Shown here piece after piece: positions 47,578-60,700 of a stretch of 64,000 bases of DNA. The stretch covers positions 16,440,860 through 16,504,859 of the forward strand of contig OU452199.1 in NCBI GenBank assembly GCA_911728435.2, written 5' to 3'. The notes below the pieces were generated by a model. It saw only the letters and a list, made by a program, of their open reading frames with translations. It ran no database searches and was not told where the DNA came from. Numbering within the stretch: position 1 is the stretch's first letter; every line of letters begins with the position of its first letter. Source of the DNA: Apoderus coryli. Its lineage: Eukaryota; Arthropoda; Insecta; Coleoptera; Attelabidae. The position numbers and the translations under genes were made by a program.

Positions 47578-47818
47578 CGAGGGTTGCCTTTTATATTTTG
47601 GGATTTGGCAACCCTGGTGTTTTTTCTGGCAACTGACAGCTCTATCGTAACGTTGGACATTTTTGAGGTTATACGTACTCAGAACGTTTTGACATACGAG
47701 CGCTATTTGTGTTGTTTACAGTAACTTAAAAGATTCATCTCGGTCCAAACATGGAATTAAATCGTGCGATTATTTTTTGCAACTTTCGACGTGGATTAAC
47801 TCAGCAACAACAATTTTT
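47578..47818 (+). mobile_element. Mariner family B, 5' fragment
   Basis: Begins CGAGGGTTGCCTTTTATATT after TA (47576-47577) and is nearly identical to the 5' end of the element at 25018-26264. It reaches the start of the transposase (MELNRAIIFCNFRRGLTQ) and breaks off, with unrelated repeat DNA following at about 47819. Confidence 0.8.
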
Positions 47819-47849
47819 TAAGCGCAATTTTCTCGAGAATTGCTGCTAA

Positions 47850-48125
47850 GCAGATAAAAAATGCTTTCAAATGATGTATCACTCGACCCCTGCCGCTACT
47901 TGAAAATTTGAAGGTTGTGTCTACCCCTATCACAGAGCTAAAGCGATTTCAACCAAAAACTAATGGGTTCCGCCTAGGACTACCCCAAACTCAAACCGTG
48001 GAAGAATACATACAGAGAGACTTCCATTTGGAAATGGTCTTAATCGTCTCAGGGGACTTCAAAATTGTTATATCCGTCTTTATCTCAAATTTTTTTTAGC
48101 GCGTTCACAATAATTTCCGGAGCGA
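47850..48125. repeat. Dispersed repeat, inverted copy of 13065-13440
   Basis: ATGATGTATCACTCGACCCC, GGACTACCCCAAACTCA and CGTTCACAATAATTTCC are counterparts of the 13-kb copy on the other strand. It starts right after the truncated mariner. Confidence 0.65.
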
Positions 48126-48139
48126 GAACCTGCAAAAAA

Positions 48140-49520
48140 TTAAAATAATTAGATATTCTTTATGACTACTGCCAAAGATTTGTCGAAACCCAACATTGTA
48201 TTTTTTTCTTATTTGTTTATTTTAATAAATAATTATTGACGATATAAACCAAAAATATTAAAAAATATGATATTACTCGTATATAATAATATCCTAATTC
48301 GTAAATAATAAAAAAACAAATTTTTCGGTGTATTAATTATCACAAACATTATGTGTTTTTAATAATATGATTTTAACTTTATGTTTACGACAAAAGCTCT
48401 TAGACGGTCACAGCATTCGTCGTATATGTAAAGCACATATTTCATTCAACTCACAATAACTTCCTTGTTATCTTTGACATTTTAAGCGTTTGTTTGCGCT
48501 AACTGTTCAGATATCGTGATGAATTGTTTGATGATGTTAGAATGAAATTGACCTGAAAATAATAAATGTAAAATATGCTCTGAGGGTTTTGGGATGTGTC
48601 TAAATTGACCACACAGGGCGTTTTGTGTGCTATTTGTAAAATATACGTTCATTCATGTGAATACCAAGATAAATTGATATTAATTTTTTTTCACAACAAA
48701 TATGTTATAGGTGAGTTTTAAGTCAGTAAATCTATATTAATTACCAAACTAGGTACTAAACATGTCGATAACTTTAACGAACTGGCACTAGAATGAATAA
48801 TGACGCTGTGAAATTGGAATTCGAATAGTATTATGTAATTTTATATAATTCTGAAATAAATAAATAAATAAAAAATAATAGAAAACATTTTAGTAAAACA
48901 AATAGTATTAATAACAGGTGCATTTCTTCTAGTAACATCTGTAATAAAGACAACAAGACGGGGAGGGGCCCGCAGATGGACGGGAAGAAATAATTTCATT
49001 TTTTTTTTGTTTAATTATTGGAAGTTTAGGTTAGATTGAGTTGGGGATGCAAATGATGGTCAGGCAATATTTTTTTGTATTTTTCCTTTGTTTTTTTCTT
49101 GAAATGTTCACATGTTCCCTGTGGCGTTTAGTCGCTATTGGAGCACAGGCATTTTTTACTATAAATACTAAAAAAAACAATAATTGATTTTTTGGTATTT
49201 TGTTATTGTAAATAGAAGTTGTTGTTTGTAACACATCAAATTTTTTTGAAGAATTCTGTTGATATTTATTTCTCATTGCAAAAATTGAGTTTTTTTTTGC
49301 TTCGTATAGTCTCGGATTGGAAGACCAGTGGATGCATTTTTTTTATAAATTTAAAAGAATGTATATGTAACTCGATGAGGTGTATGTAACAAAATAGATG
49401 TTTTTAAAATACCTATATTTTAATAAATAATACTCAATTTACTAAAAGGAATCTTTGACCACTTATTTTGGTTTGGCTAGTTATAATATAGAACTTAAAA
49501 CAGTAGCACAATTTCAGCGT
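48140..49520. other. AT-rich intergenic DNA
   Basis: No supported gene or element. A short GC-rich island (GACGGGGAGGGGCCCGCAGA) occurs at about 48957. Confidence 0.35.
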
Positions 49521-49616
49521 ATATAACAGGTCATTCAATAAGTAAGAAAAAAACCCTTCAAAGGCAATTCAACGAGTATAGCGATTTTCCAACTTTTCGA
49601 TACCACTTTTATAGTA

Positions 49617-50878
49617 GGGGAGACCGGGGTCAATTGTAACACGGGTCAATTGAAACAGTGATCAAAACTTCTTTCTGGTAAAGATTGTATAACCAAACTG
49701 TGCTCATAACATACAGAAATATCGGCGAGCTTCTTCCGGCAGTACTCCGCGGGCCGTTAAAGCAAGCATATGAACTTAGTGCGAGATTTTGTGTTTTCAC
49801 GTGTCCAAAAAGTATTTACGATATTCCTTATGTATGTGTAATTGAGTCTGTGTATGTGTTTAGTTCGTTGTCAACTTTATATTAGTTAGGCCATTAAGTT
49901 AGCTTTATTTTACGTTGGTTAGTATTTCAAATTAATTTCGCTTGTAGTAAATATGGTATCATTTATTTAAAAATGTCGCTTTTTGTAAAATAAATTACTT
50001 AGTTTATTTAATTTCAGATACCCCGTAAAAGAGTCCTAAAAACTGATAGATCAAGTCGAGATATATCTTTATATGAATCGGCATACCTAGAGCTTCAAAA
50101 TGGGCTATGTCTACGTCTAGCTGCTGACCAATTTCGTATATCTCATGTGTCTTTGTTGAGGTACAGAAAGATAGACGTGGATTGAAAATGGTATGGCGGG
50201 AGAAGACTGGTTTTCTCGTTTCATATCAAGACACCGTGGCTTATCATCATACAGGCAACCAGTTTATCCAGAGCAACGCAATGTTGATGAAACTGGCGTA
50301 ACAACAGTCCAGAAACCAATGAATTTCAAAACCCTACTCCATCAACTTCTCGGGGACAAGAAAATTTTGAAATTTCCGAAAATACTTTAGACAAATCAAC
50401 CACCCAAAATGAGACTTTTTCACCAGAAGCTGTTAGGTCTTTTGGAAAAGGTCCACCACGAAAGGTGGCAGCAAAAGGAAAGAAAAAAAGAAAGTCCAAA
50501 CTGGTACACCCGAATACCTCATAAGCAGAATATTGTGTAAATTTTTGTTGTTGTTATGAAGTTATGAGGCAATTTTTTTATAGTTCCTAGTTGGTTTTGA
50601 ATATTTTTTGTTGACTAATAAATGAAAATAAACAATATATTGTCCCCATTACCATTGTTTCAATTGACCCTTGACCGGGGTCGTTTGTAACATTATGCAC
50701 CATCTCTTATTTCTTTTGCATATTCCTTTCCTGCTTATCAATAGTCTAATTTAACCGATAGGTTAAGTATATCAAACTCCCAGCTATATGTGAACATAAA
50801 TTTAGAATCATTTCCATTCTGTTTCTAGCCAGCAAAAAATTATTTGTGAAAAATGGTTCAACTGACCCCGGTCTCCCC
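49617..50878 (+). mobile_element. pogo-like DNA transposon nested in a mariner
   Basis: TIRs GGGGAGACCGGGGTCAATTG and (inverted) GGGGAGACCGGGGTCAGTTG, flanked by TA at 49615-49616 and 50879-50880. At 1262 bp it is internally deleted relative to an autonomous pogo-like element. Insertion into the 3' coding end of the mariner shows that this element is the younger. GGGG-starting ends and TA duplications match the element at 7408-8435, though the TIRs differ. Confidence 0.88.
50020..50524 (+). pseudogene. pogo-like transposase, internally deleted
   Basis: An exon after a TTTCAG acceptor near 50018 reads IPRKRVLKTDRSSRDISLYE, LQNGLCLRLAADQFRISHVS and LLRYRK, a Psq-type helix-turn-helix. A second frame (50193-50390) gives MAGEDWFSRFISRHRGLS, the CENP-B-like second DNA-binding half, joined directly to VDETGVTTVQKP, a block inside the DDE catalytic domain. 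A last frame gives SPEAVRSFGKGPPRKVAAKG then KKKRKSKLVHPNTS-stop, a typical basic tail. Most of the DDE domain and the second and third catalytic residues are missing. Confidence 0.8.
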
Positions 50879-52029
50879 TACGATTTCTCTTTCTCATCAA
50901 AAAAAGCTACAGTTTCAGCGATTACTTCATCATTGGACTTAAATTTCTTTCCGGCAAGCATTTTGTTGAGATCTGAAAACAAGGAAAAGGCGCTGGGGGT
51001 TAAATCTGGAGAATACGGTGGATGGGTAAGCAATTCGAAGCCCATTCATTCAATTTTGCCATAGTTTTCATCGATTTGTGACACGTTGCATTGTCTTGGT
51101 GAAACAACACTTTTTTCATTTGCAAATGTGCCGTTTTTTGCGATTTCAGCCTTCAATCGATCTAAAAGTGCAAGTAATAGTCGCTGTTGATGGTGGTTCC
51201 TTTTTGGAGGTAGCCGAGGAATATTATTCCGTTCGCATTCCAAAATACAGCCGCCATCACCTTACCGGCCGCCTGTTTCGTCTTTGCTCGCTTTGGATTC
51301 GGTTCGTCGATTGCTGTCCATACTCAGCTGACTGTCTTTTGGATTCTGGTCTGTAATAGTGAAGCCATGTTTCATCCATTGTCACATTTCTACGAAGAAT
51401 TCCATTTTATTGCGGTTTAACAGCGCCAAACACTCCTCTGAAGCATCAGTTCGTTGTTGATTTTTGGCCGACTGTGGGCTCACGCGGCACCCACTTTGCA
51501 CAGATTTTTCGCCTACCCAAATGTTCGTGTAAAATGGTAAAAACACCAATTACCATCTGATATCTTAACATTGTCAGCTAGCGCATGCACCTTCATTTTA
51601 TGATCGTTCGTAACAAATTTGTGAATTTTTTTGACGTTTTCTGGAATAACCGTCTCATTTGGGCGTCCACTGCGCTCTGCATCATTTGTGCTGGTACGAC
51701 CACGTTTAAATTCAGCAATCCACTTATCTACCGTTTGTCTCGATCGAGCAGAGTTCGGATAATGTTTATCAAGCCATTGTTTGGTTTCCACTGTATTTTT
51801 TCATCAAAAAGCAATGCTTTATCAAAACTCGAAATTCACTTTTTTCCATTTTTTTCAATAACAAACGTTGCTTCAGACAAAATGCTATAACCCACGAATC
51901 AATAGTCAGATTGCTGTCAAATTTATACACGTACGGTTTGAAGGTGTACTAAATAAAAATCATATGGAAAAAATTCTAGTAACGCCATCTATGTGTCATC
52001 TACGGACTTATTGAATTACCTAATATTAC

Positions 52030-54270
52030 TGTATGCTAGGAATTTGTGCAATTAATACTAAATAGAATAATGTGGGGAATACTCCTGTATTAACACAATG
52101 ACGGAGTAAACGCTATCTGTACTTAAGTACTGTAATGCAATAACAGTGTAATTAAGAAAAAAAGTTAATCTTAATTCAGTTAAATTTGTTAGCCTCCAAT
52201 TTGGACCTCCTTGTTGTATTTCATTTTAATCTTGAGCTAATAATTATAACTGCACTGTAATTTAACGATCAGATTGAAAGAGAACGAAACCAGTAATTTG
52301 CAAGATTGAAAATTGGCTTCGTATTAATTGTATCGTGAAAATCACTCTTGTTTTAATTTTATCATACACGAATTGTTGATGAATTATTAATAAAATAATT
52401 AAGCATTTATAACAAATGAATCTTTTGGATAGGTATTATAATCACTATCCTGAACTAAGTTGCACATTTATGTTATGTATTTCAATAACAATGATATATT
52501 CCCTGAATATTCTATATTTTTTGATAAATCCATCCAGTTATATCATCTTAGTATACTTAATATTATTTCGAATATTACACATGTATACTTAAAACCAAAG
52601 AAAAAAATGTTTTTTGGAGCAGATACAATTTCAAATATAGAACTATATTAAACTGTTACCCTTGAGGCACGAATCGTTATCTATAGAGAAATATATTTTC
52701 TTTATTTTTGTTAATAATGACTAGGGATGCACTGTATGACAAACTATTGTACATATCTTAATTTTAATCACTATTTGTTTGTAGTTGTTTTGTAGTTTAT
52801 GAATACGTACGGTTTTATATATTATATACAATTGTATTTACCTACGTTTTTATTGTATTAATTTCGAAAGAAGAAAATGTCTATGCTTTTAATCAGATGC
52901 ATTTTCTAAATAAATTTTTCAATATTTGTTTAGGTTTTCTAGATAGTTTGCTTTTGAGGTGAAGTGCCAAGCTTGAATACCAGTCAGTGCAATTTTTTTT
53001 TTGTTTTTGGTACAAATATTTCTTTATACGTAGTTACGTAATTATAAGCAGGAGGTTATGTGTTTGTAACACGTCCCTATAGACACCAAGATAACCTTTT
53101 AACCGTACACTTTTTTGTAAAAATGTTTTGACATATACAGTGTATCCTATAGTGAACGCCCTTTAGAATATTTCTACACAGCGGTTTGAACATTGAAAAT
53201 TTCGGCAACAGCAACAAATAAGTTAGTGGCATTTGCGTAGTACTTCGTCTTATATCTGAAGTCGACATCAACTTCGTTATTTTAAATATAATACTCCACA
53301 TATTATTTTATTTTCAAACTCTACATAAAAACTAGACTAGATGTTTTTCAAATGGAACACGTAAGTTTTATAAGTTCATCTTAGTTAGCAGAAAAATTTC
53401 TACTACTCTACGACTATTATCATTTATCATAGAGAATGTAACAAAGTAATAAATAGAACCTACAGAGGGTTTAACCAGAGCATTTGCCAACAAAGTATAT
53501 AGAGAGAACTTTGAATAATTTTAAGAAATCAATTAAAGCATGCTTGGTGTTATGCAAACTAAAAATAATAAAGATAACAACAAGAGTTTTAAAAAAACAA
53601 ATTTTCAACTAAATATTAAAATTTAACAATTAAACTGAATAACACACCGTCAACTAACGATAGAAAAATACTGATTTATTTGCACAATAATAGGTATGAC
53701 TCACACCTAGCAGTGCCAGAAACTCATGTTTCACAGCTCCTCCTGTGTTCTATTGGTGTAGGTCAGCACTCAGCACATAATATGTGTAACAAAATTTGTC
53801 TTTGAGAAGCGCGGAAGCATTCAGATTCAAAACAAAGCGATAATTCCAACACTATTCTCTATATGGCCACTTGCATGACCAGTGAGCAAGATGCGTTTCA
53901 AAAATTCAAATTATTAATGATCCGCGACACAAAACATACCCTTTGTTTTGTGATCTGCGACTGCTTCGTTTGTGCAAAGCATTTGATTATATAGTATTAA
54001 AATTTATGACGCGATTATTTGTTTAATTACACAACAAAAATAATAAAAAAAGAAACATATTTTCAATATTTCTTAAATAATTATTTTGCATAATTGCCTA
54101 ACAGAAATTGTTTAGTATTTTCACAAAATGGTAGTTTTCTTCTAATACCTCATTGCTCTCAGATTTTAGTATAAATGTTAAAAAATTATCATGTCTTTTC
54201 TTTTAAAAAAAGATTAATTAAGCGACGCATAATGTGGATCCTTTAAATGTTTATTCTTGAACCTTTTTTA
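52030..54270. other. AT-rich DNA, no gene recognised
   Basis: A possible element edge is at 53130-53160 (ACATATACAGTGTATCC). Open frames (52460-52651 plus, 53077-53301 minus) carry no known domain. Confidence 0.35.
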
Positions 54271-54275
54271 TTTAT

Positions 54276-55020
54276 TTTTTTTAACTATTTCTTAGGGTAT
54301 AGGTTCACATAGAAATATTATATCGCAGGACAAAAATAATAACTTGGATTTTATTTTATAACATATTAATAAAACACAACGTTTCGTCAACTGATTGTTG
54401 ACTTCATCAGGTGTCTGAAATTATAATTTAATTACATTAAAAAAATTATAATAATTTATATACACGTATTTATTTATTTTTATTACCTGGACACAATACC
54501 AAAAACGATATAGGTATGTTTTCAGCCATTTAATAATGTATAAAATAAAACATGCACAACAAAACATTTATCCACGTTTACAATAATGAAATATAAGTGA
54601 CAGTACGACAATAAATATTATTATAATCTAAAATTGGTTTAATACCGCAAACGATATTTATTTCTTATCATCATTTCCAATTTCAGCTGTTTTTGATTTT
54701 ATGTGTGTGTTTTTTTTTATAAAGAAGATCTTTTTAGATTGAGGTAAAAGTAATAAGACGATATTTATTTCATTAATATTCCTATACAGGGGGTAGTTTA
54801 TATTTATAATATGTACGATTTGGAAATTTTAAAGTATTATTTTATTAGGTTGTGATATATGCTGCTTAGATATTGGATCTCAGTCCGATAGTTTACAGAG
54901 TTCTGATCCTTTTTGATATATTATATCATTTCCATTATTTCTCTCTTTCTCTTGTGTTATTATTATTTGTCCTGCGATATATTTCTATGTGAACCTATAC
55001 CCTAAGAAATAGCTAAAAAA
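54276..55020. mobile_element. Long-TIR element carrying a hammerhead-like motif
   Basis: ACTATTTCTTAGGGTATAGG, TTCACATAGAAATAT and ATCGCAGGACAAA at the left are mirrored at the right (CCTATACCCTAAGAAATAGC and so on), giving TIRs of about 62 bp and an element of about 745 bp. No ORF. The hammerhead-like motif at 54374-54414 lies inside, 35 bp from the left TIR. No target duplication is obvious. Confidence 0.7.
54374..54414 (-). ncRNA. Hammerhead-ribozyme-like motif, intact core
   Basis: Minus strand: ACAC, CTGATGA, A, GTCAAC, loop AATCA, GTTGAC, GAAAC, GTT, GTGT. Stem I (4 bp) and stem II (6 bp) pair perfectly; the CTGATGA and GAA core is complete, and GTT would be the cleavage triplet. Stem III would be the self-complementary ACGT, so it may need dimer formation. 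One extra A precedes stem II. Confidence 0.5.
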
Positions 55021-55699
55021 CATAATGTGGATAAATCTGTAAAAATTTGTTGATACATTATTGAGGGATGGACTTTGTGAACAATTCTTGTCTAATTTAA
55101 CAAAATAATGTATTTTACAAAAATTCGAGCATGCCTGTTAGGCATATGAAGCCTTTATCTTTATCGAATTATGATTAGACATTAAAACAGTGCTATTTGA
55201 AATAATAAAGGTATTTTAATGGAACTGTGAAAAAATAAGTGATAAAATTATTTTTAGCATGGGCGTCGCTAGAAATATTCGCAAACCCTTTTAGCTAAAA
55301 TATGAATATTATAAATATCCATATCAAAATACCTTCATCAACCTGTAGAAATATCCTAACTTCTTCTGGAAATAATAAAGACCAAAGTGATATAAAACTC
55401 GATCAGCGAACTTAGATTTACAAGCCATGAAAGAAACTTTACCGCAAATTTCGTGCACTACTTTCAATAGTTATTTATTATATAAGACGGTAAAATACCT
55501 TACCTATGAGTGGAAACCGTTGATTTACGAGGGAAAAAGGAGCTAGTGAATTAATTCCACGAGCAGAGCAGGCAAAGCATTTTACCGTCGTGTGTAGGTC
55601 AGGTTTTTTTTTTATTTCTTGAGGTATTCACGTAAAAAACTCTAAATTTGAAGGGTCCAAAAGATTTTTTAATTTATCTCCTTCTTTTCGAAGGTTGTA

Positions 55700-55914
55700 G
55701 TGTAATGTAAGCATAATTTACAAACAAATTTGGACACAAGTCTTTATTTTTATTGTGGATGCATTTTTAAAACAATTGTGTCTCAACACCAACATAAACC
55801 ACTTATATCACAGTGGATTACGTTGGAGCTGAGACACAATTCTTTTAAAATGCATAAGCAATAAAAATGAAGGATTGTATCCAAATTTGTTTGTAAATTA
55901 TGCTTACATTACAC
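55700..55914. mobile_element. Foldback MITE (GTGTAATGTAAGC ends)
   Basis: GTGTAATGTAAGCATAATTT is mirrored by AAATTATGCTTACATTACAC. The arms of about 100 bp match along their length (ACAAACAAATTTGGA, AATTGTGTCTCA), with a centre of about 12 bp. It is 215 bp and non-coding. Confidence 0.8.
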
Positions 55915-56300
55915 TGTTGTTACATGCATTATGTGGGTGGATACGTTCACAAAAATATGTTTCGTTTACATTGATCGACCAATGACGTCGACCATCATGG
56001 CAGTCTTCTATCCCTCCTATTTGGTTTGCACACACACTCTTGAGGCGCACATGCGATGCCAATGTACATGTAATATAAGCGTGCGGGGGCCCTGGTAAAG
56101 TAAAAACAAGTGACATAAATTACAACGGCTGTCTTATTATCCAAACAAATCTACTTGCATGTGGTATACTTTTTTTAAAATTAACATTGGGGCTACCTGG
56201 TGATAGGTGACTGAACGCGCTTGTGGGGAGCTGCTTTTCGGTTGGGTTACCTTTTGCACACCTTGAGGCATGTTATTGCTATTTAAGTGAATTATTGTGT
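55915..56300. other. GC-richer stretch without assigned function
   Basis: A minus-strand frame (56116-55904: MSLVFTLPGPPHAYITCTLA ...) and the GC-rich text around 56200 stand out, but I recognise no protein, RNA or repeat partner here. Confidence 0.25.
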
Positions 56301-56838
56301 CTTTTAGAACATAAAGAAATTTAAATATTTAGAATTTTATGTACAAAATTTTGTTAAATATCTTACTAAATGTTTAACGTAATTCTTTGATAGTTTGAAG
56401 TATCTTCACATTGAGTTAAGCTTTTTTGTTCACATTTCTAATACTTTTTCTTCAGAATATGCGAAGATTACTAAATTCTCAGAAAAGTATTTTAAATGCC
56501 GATAGATTAAAAGAGGCAAGTCAATATTTAAGGTATTATCAACTTCAAAATAATAGACTTATCTCGAAATCAACTTCATAATTATTCGAAAACTTTGATG
56601 GCTTAGCCATTATGAGCTTAAAAACGTTGGTGTACGTTGATATTTTACGAATTTGGTTAAAGTATTCAAGGAGACAGGACCACAATTGACGAAAAACTAT
56701 GGTTTATAAAAAATATACCTATAATGAAAGTAAAATTTATGCGCAATGTCATCTACAATAATTATTTCCTGAAAGTATAAGATTTAAAAAAAATGATTGA
56801 TGTTTGAATAAATTTTAAAGATCATATTGCTAAACTGA

Positions 56839-57725
56839 TATATACTGTGTCCAAGATGAGAATGGGATAGCATTGGAATCTTGGAAATGGTAGGAGTTAC
56901 AATGTCGGTTAAATGAGAAAAGTTGTATAATTTAAACGTCTTTGAAATGGTGTTTTCAAAATTAACTAACTTTAGCCGTTATCGAGAAATTTTTGAAAAA
57001 ACTTTTTTTTTTTGCGATTTTAGTTTTTATGTATTTCTGACATAATTTTTAGATATAAAAAAATTAAAGCCACTTTCTCATTGTTACTTTTTGAGGAGAA
57101 TAAGATAGCGTTTTCAAATTTTCACTACGACGTTTCGTTTCTGAAAAACCATTATCAACTTGTTTTTTTAAATACAACCCTAGATTTTTTTATTGTTAGA
57201 GTAGTAGGTTTTGCAAAAACAGTCTTTCGTCGCTACTGACAAATTTTTATTATTTGACAATCTATTTGTGTTTCAGTAGAGTAAATTTTATTCTGTACGA
57301 AGTAAAGAAATTTAGTTCAAATTGTTGTGCTTTTTGAGGTTATTAAAAGAGCGCCACTCTCAGATGAATGTTTTACGCAAAATAAGTGCAAAATTATGGC
57401 GATTTTTCTTCAATAATTTTAAATAACAGCTAAAAACACTGAAATCTTGTTTAAAACATTACATTATGATATACCACCTATTTTCGAATTGAAAATGGCT
57501 TTACATTTAACAATAAAAAATCCAGTGCCGTATTTAAAAAAACCAAGTTGATGATGGTTTTTCAAAAAAGAAACGTCGTAGTGAAAATTTGTAAACGCTA
57601 TATTTTTCTCCTCAAAAAAGAACCATGAGAAAGTGCTCTTCATTTTTTATATCTGTAAAAATAATGTCAGAAATAAATAAAAACTAAAATCGTACAAAAT
57701 CTTATCTTGGACACAGCGGGTATAT
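56839..57725. mobile_element. Inverted-repeat element (TGTGTCCAAGATGAGA ends)
   Basis: ATATACTGTGTCCAAGATGA at the left and ATCTTATCTTGGACACAGCG at the right are inverted. Inner arms 56990-57200 and 57510-57700 share TTTCACTACGACGTTTCGTT, AAAGTG.CTTTCTCAT and AAATACATAAAAACTAAAAT-like text. The unpaired centre of about 300 bp is non-coding. Confidence 0.7.
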
Positions 57726-57729
57726 TTAA

Positions 57730-60700
57730 GAGAAAGGAATATAGAGCCAAAGATTTTGTGTACTTTAATCTTTGATAAAGCTAAAATGCTAAGAATAAAA
57801 TATTTTGTTTACCTACGAAATTCAGATTTTTATTATGTCGAAATTTTGAGCTACTAATAACCGTTGATTAAATTGTACACATTTTTTTGTGTTTTCGTTA
57901 AGAATTACAAAATTTGCAGGCTTCCTTTGATACAAATTTAATATAGACAAAAGAGACATGAATCTGAGAACTCCATCTATAGGAGAAAATACTTAAAGAG
58001 ATCTGATCTGTACTTCGCACAAAATCAGCCGCGCTACGCTGGTAAGAACAAAAAAAAAAACTCAACGAAGGTACCATTAAAAATTAGTTCTTGTACTCAC
58101 CCGCAAAACCTTTAAGCTAAGTGATGGAGGGAGAAGCGAAAAATCTATACCTAGTATCTATAGGATTATGGTTCACCTTCGACTTTTTTACAAACAAAAT
58201 TGGACTCTGTTGTGTTAACCTCTATAAAGGTTTTAATTCCCCAATCTGAAATCGCTGGCAACTTGCTCCTACTTTAAAATATCTTAGGGTACTACCGGGG
58301 GCTGACTCAAACAAGTAATGATATAAAGCTACTGTTATTAGAGAATGTTTAGAATGTTAATAGTGACGAAATACTCAAATAATGATATTTAAACGTATTA
58401 TATAAATTTCAACAATATCTTTAGGTAATATATTTAAAAAAAAAGTCTATGTACTTGTAGCATTAGTTTTATGAGATATTTCGAGGAAAATTTCCATTTT
58501 GCTCCCTAGGGCGTAAAAGTACTAAATTGGTCCCTTAAATGAGGCACTAAAATTATATTTTCTATATAGGGAGTAGAAGATTTCTGTACAGTTTTAGTTC
58601 TTGCAGATGATTAGTTAAGATGAGGTTCACAACAGTAAGCGGAAAAAATCTTTTTAGAGCTCCCAAACTCTCAAAAAGTTTGGTATTGATTCCAAAAAAG
58701 ACAATTTTCAACTGGGCGTCAATTAGAAAAACTACGCACTGTTTTCATAATTAAGAGTAAATAACTCTAAAACATTCTCAGAAACTAATAGACATCTAGA
58801 ATAAAATTAAAATTTTTAAATGGTTTTATAGCATTTGTAAAACGATACAATCATTACAATACTAAAATAGGCATTTAATCAAATTTATTTTAATCCCAAA
58901 GGTCTTTTGTATATAACATCTTGTTTCTATTTTATAATATTTCAAAACAGAACTACTTTCTACTTCATATCCTGCCCACTTTAAGATGAATGGCGTAAAA
59001 ACTACCCTAAAATTGTCATAACAGAGAAAAAGAACTTAGAACGCCCCGAATTGATGAAACGATGAAAAAATACGGCATTTCTATGATCGCCCAATGCTGA
59101 GACAATTAACTTCTGTGAAAAGATTAAAACCAGAGTGAACACCCGCTGTGCGGGCGGATCCCTGTGGTGCTCTATCTATTATACAGAGTGTTTAACGAAT
59201 ACAATAGACATCTAAAGCGTATCCGGCGATTACTGGGAAGGTTTTTATTTTATTATTTTAAAGCAGGTAAGAATACTAGTTGTTTTTGTACCAATTATTT
59301 TTTTTGCTATTCCCATGATGATTAAAACGGGTATTATTTTTTTGCAAGCTAAAAGTGAATGACTTATACCTACAAACAATAAAGAAAATAGCAATAATTC
59401 CTTATGTAAATCAAATAAAGTTGTATTTGTTAAAAAAATCAACAAAAATGACTTTGCCGATATAATTTTATTTGTTAGTTTTAAATCTCTATTATGAACA
59501 ACAATAAAAAAACAAACAAACTAGTATTTGTTATGTACGGAGGGGACATATTTTACAACACACATCTTGCTGATATAATTGTGTCAGAATTAATAATATA
59601 ATAAATAATTTGAAAAGAATAACCTAGTACCTATCTACGATAACAACACAATATTAGGTTCTTTGAAATTTTATTTAGATACAAAAAAAATGACTAATGT
59701 AGGTAGGTACTTCCTCATTTTTACATAAATGAAACTATTATTAATTAATAAAATAAAATTAAAACAAACTCATTAAAGAGAACTATCACTATTTGTAAGT
59801 AATGTTGCAAACTTGCTTATTCACGCAAAAATTTATTTCACAACTCTACTTTTCCACTAATAAGGTGTCTTAATTTTGACTCATTACCAAAGCAACCAAA
59901 AAATTTCCTGAAATTTTTTGACTTGCGAAAGGACCGTTTAAAAACAAATAACATATCATCAATGTCAAAAACAACAATACCTTGATAAATTGATGTAAAA
60001 CGTCAGGTTGGATTTATAATTTTATTCCAAATTTTGGTGAGAAATTTTGTTACCGAATACCACATGAGCATAAATTATTCCTTGAAATTTTCTATAGAGC
60101 GATATTGTAAGAATTTTAAAAATTTTCAAAATATTCTTGACCTCAAATGAAATAATTTAAGCTCTTGTGTATTAAAAGTGAAATTTTATTGGGACGACTT
60201 CTATAATCGTGACTGGTTGATTGATTGTAAGTTGAAAAAGGCAGTGTTAGACATAATAATTTTAACTTAAACATTTTGGAAATATAATTTAAAATTAACG
60301 AAACAATTTTGAAAGATTTGAAAAATCCGAATACTCGTATTTTAAAAAAATAGAAGAAAATAAAAATTGGTACATGGATAAAAAAATAAAATATAAATAA
60401 CTTTTTCTTTTGATATTTTTCGATATTTAAAAAAAATAATTTTCAACAGGGCAAATGTCAATTTGATAAGGCAGGAAAATCAGGTGACTGTTCATATGCA
60501 TATCGTTTGGCATCATTTCCAAAGGGAGGGCACATGGAAGAATTAAAATTATTGTTAAATACTAAGGAAAAAAATTCCTATATGATGCATATTTTATAAC
60601 AATTTCCACGTATTGAAATTATTTAATTCAATTGTTACAAATAGTCATGTGAAACAACAACGTCCATAAATTGTATCAAATATTTATTTTATAGCTATGC

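Larger units (their letters stand above)
49526..52023 (-). mobile_element. Mariner element, family A, interrupted by a pogo-like insertion
   Basis: Right end (inverted) TTAGGTAATTCAATAAGTCC next to TA (52024-52025); left end ACAGGTCATTCAATAAGT next to TA. Minus the 1262-bp insertion at 49617-50878 and its duplicated TA, the element is about 1.24 kb, normal for mariner. The transposase is recognisable: METKQWLDKHYPNS and RPNETVIPENV (51791-51513), KTKQAAGKVMAAVFWNANG, PYSPDLTPSAFSLFSDL and, split by the insertion, AFFDEKEKS then YYKSGIEKLENRY. Several frameshifts. Confidence 0.85.

Noticed and set aside
47341..47724. 127-residue plus-strand ORF
   Set aside because: It crosses a poly(A) tract and then the TIR and untranslated 5' part of mariner B, so it is not a gene.
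51585..51890. 101-residue plus-strand ORF
   Set aside because: It is the antisense shadow of the mariner A transposase on the minus strand.
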